From: an uncultured Muribaculaceae bacterium
GTDB taxonomy: Bacteria > Bacteroidota > Bacteroidia > Bacteroidales > Muribaculaceae
Length of the DNA: 45,646 nt
Assembly (NCBI GenBank): GCA_944321725.1
Contig: CALUMI010000017.1
Coordinates: forward strand, 1 to 45,646
Reading direction: 5' to 3'
In this document: one piece after another, positions 26,103 to 34,527 of the stretch
Layout: every line of letters begins with the position of its first letter
Position numbering within the stretch: the first letter of the stretch is position 1
Notes under the pieces: generated by a model
Told to the model about the DNA's origin: nothing
The model's database searches: none
What the model saw: only the letters and a program-made list of their open reading frames with translations
Translations under genes and position numbers: made by a program

Positions 26103-26132
26103 TAAAGAAATATGACAATCAAATTAAAAAGG

Positions 26133-26420
26133 ATGAAGACATTAGATGAATATAAAATTTTAGTCGGTCGTTACTTCAAAGAAAAAGCCGTAAAATACGG
26201 AGTAAAACGCATGGGGATATTTGGCTCTGTTGCCCGAAACGAGCATAAAACCGGAAGTGATATCGACATAATATATGAAGGGAAAGCAGATATATTAATG
26301 CGCTCAAAAATGAAAATCGAATTAGAGTCATTATTAGGCTGCACTGTAGACATAATACGCAAACGCAATGAAAATAGCACTTTTGAGCAACAAATAAACG
26401 ATGACATTTGCTATGTATGA
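26133..26420 (+). CDS. MntA-type minimal nucleotidyltransferase (antitoxin)
   Basis: A 95-residue protein of the minimal nucleotidyltransferase (MNT) family. The active-site pattern GSX10DXD is intact: Gly31-Ser32 in FGSVARNEHKTG, then Asp43 and Asp45 in SDIDIIYE, with a likely third carboxylate at Asp73 (TVDIIR). In HepT-MntA toxin-antitoxin systems, MntA adenylylates a Tyr of the HEPN toxin's RX4HXY motif and so neutralises it. The ATG at 26133 is preferred on promoter grounds; an in-frame ATG seven codons upstream exists. The downstream toxin reading frame overlaps by eight bases but carries a stop codon. The region is visibly more AT-rich than its neighbours, as expected of an acquired module. 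Confidence 0.88.
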   Translation: MKTLDEYKILVGRYFKEKAVKYGVKRMGIFGSVARNEHKTGSDIDIIYEGKADILMRSKMKIELESLLGCTVDIIRKRNENSTFEQQINDDICYV

Positions 26421-26793
26421 CAAAAACCGCATTTTTGATCTGCTAAATAGAATAGATGAGTCCATCTAACTAATCAAATCTCAACGCGACAAAATTAAAA
26501 AGCCCGAAGATTTCATATCAAGTCAAACAGGCATGTTCCTTTTAAGCGGCATTTGCATGCAATTAATATTCATAGGAGAATCTGTTAAAGTCATCGACAA
26601 AAAAACCAATGGAATTTATCTCACAAATTACCCCGACACACCATGGATTGCAATTATGGGGCTGCGTAATCTCATAGCCCATCAATATCACAGGATAGAT
26701 GAAGAAGAAATTTTCAACATCATATATGATGATTTGGACAGATTACAAAACACAATAGAACTAATGAAATTTGATTTAACACAAACAAAATAA
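26413..26793 (+). pseudogene. HepT-like HEPN toxin interrupted by an in-frame TAA
   Basis: Reading from the ATG at 26413 gives 18 codons (MYDKNRIFDLLNRIDESI), then TAA at 26467-26469. The same frame then continues open to 26793. Together it would encode about 126 residues, a normal length for HepT/DUF86 HEPN proteins. The catalytic RX4HXY motif is present downstream of the stop: Arg85, His90 and Tyr92 in RNLIAHQY. A single C-to-T or similar change would restore the frame. Restart at the ATG at 26533 or 26557 would lose the first HEPN helix. It is therefore most likely a nonsense-inactivated toxin beside an intact antitoxin; stop-codon readthrough or assembly error are alternatives. Confidence 0.82.
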
Positions 26794-26802
26794 TTTTGGC
26801 AC

Positions 26803-26983
26803 ATGACCATGCCGCAATGGTTAAAGTTCGAGAGTGATAATTTCAGTGAAAAGATTTCTCAAGCCCAACTATGTCAATAATTATAACTGTCCATATAGAA
26901 CAGGGGAATGTGAGTGCCCGTATTACGGTAAAGTCAGCCCTATAGAAACTCTTACATCCCACCGGTTTGACGGTGGGATGTAA
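26803..26983 (+). other. Possible small frameshifted gene remnant in the 246-base gap
   Basis: The gap after the toxin contains two short overlapping frames: ATG 26803 to TAA 26880 (25 residues, MTMPQWLKFESDNFSEK...) and GTG 26834 to TAA 26983 (49 residues). The second carries NYVNNYNCPYRTGECECPYY with a C-x6-C-x-C pattern. Joining them by a +1 shift within AAAAG (about 26850) gives one plausible small Cys-containing protein. I do not recognise a family. It could be decayed accessory DNA belonging to the toxin-antitoxin islet, or chance. Confidence 0.25.
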
Positions 26984-26986
26984 GAG
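26949..26986. terminator. 16-bp perfect hairpin between convergent units
   Basis: Arms 26949-26964 and 26971-26986 are exact reverse complements around a six-base loop. On the minus strand it is followed by TTTC, about 55 bases after the nuclease stop. It probably terminates the rlmN-nuclease transcript and may also stop transcripts from the toxin-antitoxin side. The T-run is short. Confidence 0.6.
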
Positions 26987-27039
26987 CCACAACAATATTC
27001 TTATTTCAGGGTAACGACCTTAGATATAAATTCCAACAG

Positions 27040-29439
27040 CTATTTCACAATGACATTGCGGCTGTCGTTACCGTTGACAACGATATAATAGCCTGTCGCA
27101 AGCGATATGGCCGCACTGCCGTCGACAGTGCCGCTGTACACCTGCTTAGCATCGATGCTGTAGACATATATTAAAGAGGGCTCCGATGTTTCCACACGCA
27201 ACTGCCCTGCAGCGCAATACGCGTCCCACTCCGATGCCGCAAGACCGGCTACCGACGACATTGTGTAGGCAGTAATCTTCACGTCATCTATATTCAACCT
27301 GTTGCCGTCTGTCTGCTCAAATTTGAATTTGACAGGCTCTGCCACATTAATTGTTGCCGAATATTCCTCAAACTCACCCGTAGGCACAACAAATTCCTCA
27401 ACTTTCGCCCATGCACCATTTGAAACCGATTGATACAGCACGACTGTAGCCGCCTCATCATCGTTGTACGGAGCCGCCAAGAAAGAAATCACACCTGCGC
27501 CATCCTGCTTGTTTTCAGTCATTTCAATCGTGCCTTTGGCTCCTTTTCCGGTACAGACAGACTGCTTGCCGTTTTTATGGTCGCCAGAGCGACCATTATA
27601 AATACCGGCGTCGGTCAAGTCCCAACCACAGGCGGTGCCTTCGTAATACCCGCCATTGTATCCGCTTATGTCCGACGGTTTCTCAAAATCCTCAAAGAAG
27701 GTCACGGGAGCGGCAACATTTCCTGTCAAATCGGCATCGACACCGGAAACTGTAGGAGTCGACGCGCTCAGTGTGCCGCGATACGAGCCGGCAGCCTGCG
27801 CTTTCATTCTAACATACACGCGCACGCCTATCTCTTCTGTGTCTTTTGTCGATATTTCCAACTGCTCTGACCAATTATTCTTGTCCTCACTTATCTCAAA
27901 ACCGGCTGTGACACTGACAGTAATTTCATCCTCCTCCACATATTCCGAGAAAATTGTCACCGTAAGCGGCTCTGATGCCACACCGGGCTGCGCCGAGAAC
28001 ACAAGTCCTTGAGATGGCAATTCAAACGAAATCTCACGATTAGGGTCAGCCGTTCTGACCGTGACGACATTCGATGTTTTGCCGCCGACATCCGAAAGGC
28101 TGTATTTATAGGTCGCGCCATAGTCAAGTCCTGTCACCTGATACTTCTGCGCCGAGGCCGCCACACTGACAGGATAGCCGGGTAACAGCGTGACACCGTC
28201 CTCAAAAAACACCGACAATGAGTAATTTCCACCGTCTTGATCCACGTCTATCCAATTTGCCGTAAAGCGGTCAGTCCCCACTTCAGTGGCATCCAATGCC
28301 GGTATGCCGTCAACGGCTTGCGCTTTCAAAGTAACTACAGATTGCGCCTCATCGCTGCCCACCGTCAACGAGCCGGTTGCGGTAGCCGCCAACTGCGAAG
28401 TGTAGCGCACTGTGATTGTTTCACCGTCCGAGCTGTTTGCGGAATTGGCTGATATGCTATTGGTCGACACCCAAAATCCCGTGCCTGAAACACTGACAGA
28501 AAGATTCTTCGTCAAGCCCTGCGCTTTCACTGTAATTTGGCTCTCAACCGGTTTTCCTACGGCAGTCACTCCCAAATCAAATATTTCACCATCGTAAGGC
28601 GATATGATTTGCGGCTCCGTGACTCCGCCCGGAGTCCACCCCTCGTCTTTCCTGTCACCCCAAATATAATCGGCAAGCTCCGGATGGTCGATAAACGGAT
28701 TGCGGTTGTGCTGAAAAGAATACACCGCCTCATTGCGGTCTATCTCCTTTTGGCTTACAGGATCCTGCTCATTCCATTTCATAAGCAAATTCACCGCCCA
28801 CGTGGTATATGCCGGATAGCTGTTACCGGCAAGCATGTCGCTGTGCCAACCGGAAATCCTGTCGTTATAGCAAGCCGCCATATAGAAATATGAGCGGGCA
28901 AAATCGCCTTTATACTCATCGTCGGGCTCAAATACCGTGCCGCTGTATCCCGGAAACGACGACGGCCCAACCTTGCTGAATCCCCCACGTGAGGAATACG
29001 TCGGCCGGTCGGTTTCTCCAAAAGGATAATTGCTGCGGCGGTTGTTCACATACCCGTCTGTAGGATAAATATGGAAAGCGTCGGAATACATCGGAGAGCG
29101 ATCATCAAACCAGCTTTTCGGCATCGAGTGCTCGCGGTTGTAGCAATCGCCCTCGCCGGAATAATTGCCGCATTGGTCGCTGCCCACCGTGAAATTGGTA
29201 GCAGATGAGTACATGTCCCATATCTTATTCGTACCGGGTACAACATCCGACTCCCTGTACACTTCCCACAGTCCGTTATAGCCGACATTGGTGTGCTGCC
29301 CGACTATATCGCACAAAGCGGACAGCAAAGCCCCCTTGTTTTTCCCCTCCGCACTCTTATAGTATCCTGCCGGAGCTTCCGCATCGGCAATGGCAGGCAA
29401 TAGCAATAACAGTAAAAACAGTCTGTCAATCTTTTTCAT
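27040..29439 (-). CDS. Secreted endonuclease I family protein with T9SS-like C-terminus
   Basis: A 799-residue secreted protein. The signal peptide ends near AIADA. Residues about 23-280 form an EndA/NucM endonuclease I domain: YNREHSMPKSWF with His104 as general base, then DAFHIYPTDGYVNNRRSNYP with the Asn/Arg metal-site residues. The following 500 residues are repeated beta-sandwich modules, including one fibronectin type III-like region near 380-465. The last residues, YIVVNGNDSRNVIVK, look like a type A sorting tail used by type IX secretion. It probably degrades extracellular DNA or RNA at or outside the cell surface. The gene starts 24 bases after rlmN and is likely co-transcribed with it. 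Confidence 0.82.
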   Translation of the reverse strand: MKKIDRLFLLLLLLPAIADAEAPAGYYKSAEGKNKGALLSALCDIVGQHTNVGYNGLWEVYRESDVVPGTNKIWDMYSSATNFTVGSDQCGNYSGEGDCYNREHSMPKSWFDDRSPMYSDAFHIYPTDGYVNNRRSNYPFGETDRPTYSSRGGFSKVGPSSFPGYSGTVFEPDDEYKGDFARSYFYMAACYNDRISGWHSDMLAGNSYPAYTTWAVNLLMKWNEQDPVSQKEIDRNEAVYSFQHNRNPFIDHPELADYIWGDRKDEGWTPGGVTEPQIISPYDGEIFDLGVTAVGKPVESQITVKAQGLTKNLSVSVSGTGFWVSTNSISANSANSSDGETITVRYTSQLAATATGSLTVGSDEAQSVVTLKAQAVDGIPALDATEVGTDRFTANWIDVDQDGGNYSLSVFFEDGVTLLPGYPVSVAASAQKYQVTGLDYGATYKYSLSDVGGKTSNVVTVRTADPNREISFELPSQGLVFSAQPGVASEPLTVTIFSEYVEEDEITVSVTAGFEISEDKNNWSEQLEISTKDTEEIGVRVYVRMKAQAAGSYRGTLSASTPTVSGVDADLTGNVAAPVTFFEDFEKPSDISGYNGGYYEGTACGWDLTDAGIYNGRSGDHKNGKQSVCTGKGAKGTIEMTENKQDGAGVISFLAAPYNDDEAATVVLYQSVSNGAWAKVEEFVVPTGEFEEYSATINVAEPVKFKFEQTDGNRLNIDDVKITAYTMSSVAGLAASEWDAYCAAGQLRVETSEPSLIYVYSIDAKQVYSGTVDGSAAISLATGYYIVVNGNDSRNVIVK

Positions 29440-29463
29440 ATTTTAATCACGTATGTTTGGTAA

Positions 29464-30507
29464 TTATTTCAAATCCTTGCCGGCAAGCATGCCGCACGCC
29501 GCCATTATATCCTCTCCACGCGACCGGCGTATCGTGCAAAGCACCCCTTTGGAGTTCAAATAATCGCGAAACTCCGTCATGCGCCGCTCGTCGGAAGTTC
29601 TCAAATCTGCGCCGGGTATGGCATGAAAACGTATCAGGTTGACACGTGCCGACGTGCCTTTCAACAGCCTCACAAGAGCATCGGCATGATTGTTGTCGTC
29701 GTTGAGGCCTTTCCACATTATATATTCCACTGAAAGACGGCGCTGGTGGGCAAAGTCATAACCGCGCAACAAGTCCATCACCTTTTGTATCGGAAAAGCC
29801 GCCTCGACAGGCATCAGCTCTTTCCGCTCGTCATGGAAAGGCGTATGCACGCTAATGGCAATATGCACGTGGGTATCATTCAGCAGCCGCTCCAATCCAT
29901 TCACATTTCCTATCGTAGAAACGGTGATACGCTTCGGACTCCACGCAAGCCCCCATTTCTCCGTCATTATCCGGATTGTTTTCAGCACCTCATCCAAATT
30001 GTCGGTAGGCTCGCCCATGCCCATATACACTATGTTGGTAAGCCTCTCCGACTCGGGGACGCTGAATATCTGGTTGATTATCTCGTTGGCGGTCAGATTT
30101 CCATGAAATCCCTGCCTGCCCGTCATGCAAAAACGGCATCCCATTTTGCAACCGGCCTGCGACGACACACACAGCGTAGCGCGCTCGCTTCCTCGGTCAT
30201 TATCGGGGATATACACGCTTTCAACCATTTTCTTGCCGGACACATCAAACAGATACTTGGCAGTACCGTCTTTGCTGCGCACCTCGCCCACAGGAGCCTT
30301 TCTGCCGACCGAACAACACGACGAAAGCCGCTCCCTGTTTTGCCTCGACAAATTTGTCATCGAACCGATGTCGGCGACACGGCCTTTATAAAGCCATTGC
30401 GCAATCTGCCCGGCGGCAAATTTCGGCATTGACAGCTCGGCTGCCACGTCTTGCAGCTCCTCAAGCGTCATGCCCAACAAGTTTTTTTTATCAGTTCCGG
30501 CTTCCAT
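29464..30507 (-). CDS. rlmN: Dual-specificity RNA methyltransferase (23S rRNA A2503 / tRNA A37)
   Basis: A 347-residue radical-SAM enzyme that methylates C2 of adenine 2503 in 23S rRNA and A37 in some tRNAs. The [4Fe-4S] motif CX3CX2C appears as CKMGCRFC followed by MTGRQGFHGN. The C-terminal Cys that carries the methyl group in this family is in IMAACGML, ten residues from the end. VYMGMGEPTDNLDEV is the SAM-binding GEP region. The start is uncertain: an ATG at 30519 would add four residues. The ATG at 30507 is used because TAATTTTG on the minus strand (30525-30532) would begin transcription near 30518. A secreted nuclease gene follows. Confidence 0.93.
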   Translation of the reverse strand: MEAGTDKKNLLGMTLEELQDVAAELSMPKFAAGQIAQWLYKGRVADIGSMTNLSRQNRERLSSCCSVGRKAPVGEVRSKDGTAKYLFDVSGKKMVESVYIPDNDRGSERATLCVSSQAGCKMGCRFCMTGRQGFHGNLTANEIINQIFSVPESERLTNIVYMGMGEPTDNLDEVLKTIRIMTEKWGLAWSPKRITVSTIGNVNGLERLLNDTHVHIAISVHTPFHDERKELMPVEAAFPIQKVMDLLRGYDFAHQRRLSVEYIMWKGLNDDNNHADALVRLLKGTSARVNLIRFHAIPGADLRTSDERRMTEFRDYLNSKGVLCTIRRSRGEDIMAACGMLAGKDLK

Positions 30508-30564
30508 CTTCAAAAACATTTCTGCAAAATTAGTGAAAGTTTACTATATTCTGACTTTTATAAT

Positions 30565-30572
30565 TAACTTTG
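30565..30572 (+). promoter_or_regulatory. Putative -7 element of argH
   Basis: TAACTTTG fits TAnnTTTG and would give a leader of about 18 bases. The -33 region has only an imperfect TTTA about 21 bases upstream. It is divergent from the rlmN promoter. Confidence 0.45.
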
Positions 30573-30596
30573 TTCAAAAGAATAAATTACACACTT

Positions 30597-31937
30597 ATGG
30601 CATCCAAACTTTGGGAAAAATCCGTGACAGTAGACACCGGCGTTGAGCGCTACACCGTCGGTCGCGACCGCGAAATGGACCTCTATCTCGCCCCCTACGA
30701 CGTGCTTGGCTCTATGGCCCACATCATAATGCTCGAGTCAGTCGGACTGTTGGACAAAACCGAGCTTCGACCGTTGCTCGACGAGCTTAAAAACATCTAC
30801 GCCACAGCCGTCAACGGAAATTTCACCATCGAGGAAGGCGTTGAGGACGTGCATTCGCAAGTGGAGCTTATGCTCACCCGCAAACTCGGCGACACAGGAA
30901 AGAAAATACATTCCGGACGTTCCCGCAATGATCAGGTGTTGGTGGATTTGAAATTATTCACGCGCTCGGAAATAGAGGAAGTGGCGAATGCTGTGAAACA
31001 GCTTTTCAACACACTGATTTCGCAAAGCGAACGCCATAAAGACGCTATAATGCCCGGATATACCCACTTGCAAGTGGCCATGCCATCATCGTTCGGGTTA
31101 TGGTTCGGAGCCTATGCGGAAAGCCTTGCCGACGACCTGACCGTGCTGCAGGCCGCCTACCGCGTGGCAAACCGCAATCCGCTCGGCTCGGCTGCCGGCT
31201 ACGGCTCGTCATTTCCGCTCGACCGCGAAATGACGACACGCCTGCTCGGGTTCGAGTCGATGAACTACAACGTGGTCTACGCGCAAATGGGACGGGGAAA
31301 GACAGAGCGCGTCGCAGCCAACGCGCTTGCCGGCATAGCCGCCACCATTTCCCGGCTTGCTTTCGACGCCTGCCTTTACAACTCCCAAAATTTCGGGTTC
31401 ATCAAGTTGCCTGACGAATACACCACAGGCTCATCGATAATGCCACACAAAAAGAATCCTGACGTATTTGAGCTGACACGGGCAAAATGCAACCGCCTGC
31501 AATCGCTTCCCGCAGAGATAACAATGATAACCGGCAACCTCCCGTCGGGCTATTTCCGCGACATGCAGATAATCAAGGAAACATTCCTTCCGGCATTCGG
31601 CGAATTGAAGTCAATACTCGCAATGACCAACGATATGCTGTCGAGAATCGAAGTCAACCAAAACATTGCCGACGACCCGCGCTACAAATACATGTATTCG
31701 GTGGAGGAGGTCAACCGGTTGGTGCGCGAAGGCGTTCCTTTCCGTGATGCCTACAAAAAAGTCGGGCTTGAGATAGAATCAGGCTCTTTCGAGCCTGTCA
31801 AAGAGTTGCGCCACACCCACGAGGGCTCAATCGGCAACCTTTGCAACGACCGCGTCGCCGCGCTTTTCAATGCCGCCTACGACAGTTTCCGGTTCGCCGA
31901 CACCCACCGCGCCATCAACAAACTATTGGAGTATTAA
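30597..31937 (+). CDS. argH: Argininosuccinate lyase
   Basis: A 446-residue cytoplasmic enzyme of the fumarase/aspartase superfamily that splits argininosuccinate into arginine and fumarate. Family motifs are intact: GVEDVHSQVE, SGRSRNDQV, and GYTHLQVAMPSSFG near 152-165. The signature loop TGSSIMPHKKNPD (near 277-289) carries the catalytic Ser. The ATG giving MASKLWEKSV is preferred over an in-frame ATG nine codons upstream that would lie at the promoter. No other arginine genes are adjacent. An aldo/keto reductase gene follows after 16 bases. Confidence 0.95.
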   Translation: MASKLWEKSVTVDTGVERYTVGRDREMDLYLAPYDVLGSMAHIIMLESVGLLDKTELRPLLDELKNIYATAVNGNFTIEEGVEDVHSQVELMLTRKLGDTGKKIHSGRSRNDQVLVDLKLFTRSEIEEVANAVKQLFNTLISQSERHKDAIMPGYTHLQVAMPSSFGLWFGAYAESLADDLTVLQAAYRVANRNPLGSAAGYGSSFPLDREMTTRLLGFESMNYNVVYAQMGRGKTERVAANALAGIAATISRLAFDACLYNSQNFGFIKLPDEYTTGSSIMPHKKNPDVFELTRAKCNRLQSLPAEITMITGNLPSGYFRDMQIIKETFLPAFGELKSILAMTNDMLSRIEVNQNIADDPRYKYMYSVEEVNRLVREGVPFRDAYKKVGLEIESGSFEPVKELRHTHEGSIGNLCNDRVAALFNAAYDSFRFADTHRAINKLLEY

Positions 31938-31953
31938 CACCAAACTGAAAATA

Positions 31954-32967
31954 ATGAGCGATATGAATTTTGCGATTGACTATAAAGCGGACGAGGGACG
32001 CTACGACGGGCGGATGCCATACCGCAAATGCGGAAACTCCGGCATCAAGCTGCCGGCTCTTTCGTTAGGGTTTTGGTGGAATTTCGGAGGGATTAACCCG
32101 ATAGAGGAATCACGCGAGAAAATCCTCTACGCTTTCGACAACGGCATCACATGCTTCGATCTCGCCAATAACTACGGTCCGCCTTTCGGCTCTGCGGAGC
32201 AGACATTCGGACGCGTCTACAAAGAAAACCTGCGGCCTTACCGCAACGAAATAATCATCACCACAAAAGCCGGCCACGACATGTGGAAAGGCCCATACGG
32301 GACAGGCTCCTCACGCAAAATGCTCATGGCAAGCATCGACGACTCCCTGCGCCGCATGAACATCGACTATGTAGACATTTTCTACTCACACCGTTACGAT
32401 GCGGAAACACCCATCGACGAAACCATGCAGGCACTTGTCGACATTGTCAGGCAAGGAAAAGCCCTGTACGTGGGACTCTCAAAATATCCTGTCGACAAAT
32501 TGCTCTACGCCGTGAAATATCTGCGCGACAACAACGTCAACTGCCTGATATATCAAGGCAAATACAACATGCTTCACCGCGATGTGGAGCAAAACATCCT
32601 GCACACGCTTTCCAACTCCGGCATAGGCTTTACAGCCTTTTGTCCGATAGCGCAAGGCATATTGACCGACAAATATCTGCACGGCATCCCGGCGGACTCT
32701 CGCATAGGGCAAGGACACTATTTGTCGCGAAAAGACATTTCCGAAGACGTTATGAGAAAAGTGGCCGCGCTCAACAGCATGGCACTGCGGCGAGGACAGA
32801 CATTGGCGCAAATGGCCACCGCATGGCTGCTTGCCAAAGAAGATGTCGCGTCGGTAATAATCGGCTCCCGCACCATCCCACAACTCGCCGACAGTCTTGG
32901 CGCGATTGCCAACACCTCGTTCAGCGGCGAAGAACTCGAACAAATAAACCAAATATTGGAACAATGA
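31954..32967 (+). CDS. Aldo/keto reductase (YghZ-like)
   Basis: A 337-residue cytoplasmic NADPH-dependent oxidoreductase with a TIM-barrel fold. The family tetrad is present: Asp69 and Tyr74 in CFDLANNYG, Lys105 in IITTKAGHD, and His146 in FYSHRYD. The GYGTGSSRKML and GLSKYPVDKL segments resemble the YghZ/potassium-channel beta-subunit branch, which reduces methylglyoxal and other aldehydes; the substrate here is not known. The ATG at 31954 gives a normal N-terminus ahead of the MPYRKCGNSGIKLPALSLG motif. Its stop overlaps the following lipoprotein start in ATGA, indicating translational coupling. Confidence 0.9.
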   Translation: MSDMNFAIDYKADEGRYDGRMPYRKCGNSGIKLPALSLGFWWNFGGINPIEESREKILYAFDNGITCFDLANNYGPPFGSAEQTFGRVYKENLRPYRNEIIITTKAGHDMWKGPYGTGSSRKMLMASIDDSLRRMNIDYVDIFYSHRYDAETPIDETMQALVDIVRQGKALYVGLSKYPVDKLLYAVKYLRDNNVNCLIYQGKYNMLHRDVEQNILHTLSNSGIGFTAFCPIAQGILTDKYLHGIPADSRIGQGHYLSRKDISEDVMRKVAALNSMALRRGQTLAQMATAWLLAKEDVASVIIGSRTIPQLADSLGAIANTSFSGEELEQINQILEQ

Positions 32968-33455
32968 ACCATAATGCACTGTTGAAATACATTTTTTCCG
33001 CAATTTTAGCAGCCATGATATGCTCATGCGAAAGCGTCGACGACAACCGCATACCGCCTGTCAGGGTGAACATCGAATTGGCCGACGCCGGCTCTTGGAA
33101 TGTCTATGGCGTGGCAGGCTACGGCGACTACCGGTTCTTCTCGAAAAAAGACCGCATTCCGGGCAACTACAGCTACTCCGAGAAAGAATACACCGGTTTT
33201 GGCGGCGTGTTGCTAATCTACGGCATAGACAGGCCGTTGGCATACGACCGCGCCTGCCCCGTCGAGGCAAAGCAGGATGTGGTGGTTACTATCGACCCCG
33301 AAAACTATGAGGCCGTGTGCCGCACTTGCGGCTCCCGCTTCAATGTATGTGAGGCCAACGGTGCTCCGCTGTCAGGCCCAGCGCTCGACAACAAATACGG
33401 GATGCGCACTCTATATGTCGTACCTTCCGGTGGAGGATACATAATATCAAATTAA
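32964..33455 (+). CDS. Lipoprotein with Rieske-like fold lacking the Fe-S histidines
   Basis: A 163-residue exported lipoprotein (signal peptide ending ICSC, acylated Cys20 or Cys22). The C-terminal two-thirds follow a Rieske-type pattern: AYDRACPVEA (Cys98), then AVCRTCGSRFNVCEANGAPL, then SGPALDNKYGMRTLYVV. A true Rieske site needs CXH and CX2H. Here the positions corresponding to the His residues are Val100 and Cys122, so a classical [2Fe-2S] cluster is unlikely. Four Cys (98, 119, 122, 129) remain near the site and might bind Zn or form disulfides. Similar Bacteroidales proteins exist without known role. Its start overlaps the aldo/keto reductase stop, and a repeat protein gene follows after 11 bases. 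Confidence 0.7.
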   Translation: MNHNALLKYIFSAILAAMICSCESVDDNRIPPVRVNIELADAGSWNVYGVAGYGDYRFFSKKDRIPGNYSYSEKEYTGFGGVLLIYGIDRPLAYDRACPVEAKQDVVVTIDPENYEAVCRTCGSRFNVCEANGAPLSGPALDNKYGMRTLYVVPSGGGYIISN

Positions 33456-33466
33456 AAAGACAAAAC

Positions 33467-34423
33467 ATGGGAATAAGAATCTTTTTTGCAGCATTATTGG
33501 CGCTGGCAAGCATAGGGGTTGCCGCGCAGACAACAGGACTATTTACCTACAACGGCGGATACTTCATAAAGGCAGGTGACTATTGGACGGAATACCGCCC
33601 CGCCGACAAAGACGGCGTATGGGCCACCTACACCCAATACAACGACGAGGAAAATTATTATCAGATAAGCAATTCCTCGTGCAGTTTGAGCATACCGAAA
33701 GCCGACAAAAACAACTTCTACATCTGGAAAAACAACGAATGGGAGGTAATCTACACGACGAAACATGTGTATGACTATTTCGACGACCAAAGCCGGGAAA
33801 TCTATGCCTACAACCAAGGCGGATATTTTGTGCGCGACGGCGGCACATGGCGCGAATACCGCCCCGACAAAAAAGCCGGCGTGTGGGCAACATACTCGCA
33901 ATACAAAGAAGACGACAATTATTACTACATGCGGAGCACAGTGAGCGAGGTCTGTGTGCCAAAAGAGGAGCGTAACGACTTCTACCTGCTCAACGACGGC
34001 GAATGGATGAAATGCTACACCACATCAGCCATCTACGACCCCTACGGCATTTATGATTTCGTAATCGATTACGAATACTACCGTGTGGCAGACGCCGACG
34101 GAATGCTTCAAGACTTCAAATCTCCGGCAAAATTATGCTTCTCGCGCGACGGCACCGGACTGATTGTCTGCGGACACGGAAATTTCAAGTTCCAATTTAA
34201 CGCCATCCTTACAACCGTATATACAGGAAGCGACACAATCAGCGGATTTAAGCTGTGCCCGGATGCCGACAACGAGGACAAGTACGTCTTTGTTTTCCCC
34301 GACTGGTGCATCGTCAACATAGAGGACACATGCGAATACATGAACCTCAACGACGGCAACTACCGCGGATTGTTTGACGAGGTGATAGGGCTGATTGAAA
34401 GCAACACCTTCTTCGACGAATAA
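33467..34423 (+). CDS. Exported hypothetical protein with two tandem repeats
   Basis: A 318-residue protein with a clear signal peptide (MGIRIFFAALLALASIGVAA, cut before QTTG). Residues about 25-105 and 113-191 are two related repeats of about 80 residues. Shared landmarks are GGYFIKAGDYWTEYRP versus GGYFVRDGGTWREYRP, GVWATYTQY versus GVWATYSQY, and an NNFYIWKNNEWEV versus NDFYLLNDGEWMK ending. Residues about 195-318 form a different, beta-rich acidic domain. I do not recognise a family. The aromatic, WG-like pattern resembles carbohydrate- or cell-wall-associated repeats only in a general way. It is the last gene of the argH-AKR-lipoprotein unit and is probably periplasmic or secreted. Confidence 0.6.
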   Translation: MGIRIFFAALLALASIGVAAQTTGLFTYNGGYFIKAGDYWTEYRPADKDGVWATYTQYNDEENYYQISNSSCSLSIPKADKNNFYIWKNNEWEVIYTTKHVYDYFDDQSREIYAYNQGGYFVRDGGTWREYRPDKKAGVWATYSQYKEDDNYYYMRSTVSEVCVPKEERNDFYLLNDGEWMKCYTTSAIYDPYGIYDFVIDYEYYRVADADGMLQDFKSPAKLCFSRDGTGLIVCGHGNFKFQFNAILTTVYTGSDTISGFKLCPDADNEDKYVFVFPDWCIVNIEDTCEYMNLNDGNYRGLFDEVIGLIESNTFFDE

Positions 34424-34440
34424 AATCGCGACTTCCCCAC

Positions 34441-34480
34441 AAAAACACCGGCTGCCGCGTTTCAACAGCGCAGCAGCCGG
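34441..34480 (-). terminator. Terminator of the NigD-like gene
   Basis: Arms 34448-34458 and 34470-34480 pair over 10 of 11 positions, GC-rich, with an 11-base loop. On the minus strand the stem is followed closely by five T. It lies about 50 bases after the NigD-like stop, and may also stop the opposite transcript. Confidence 0.6.
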
Positions 34481-34527
34481 CCTAAATTACAGAATCTAAG
34501 TAAAGCTATCACAAATCAGGTTATGTG

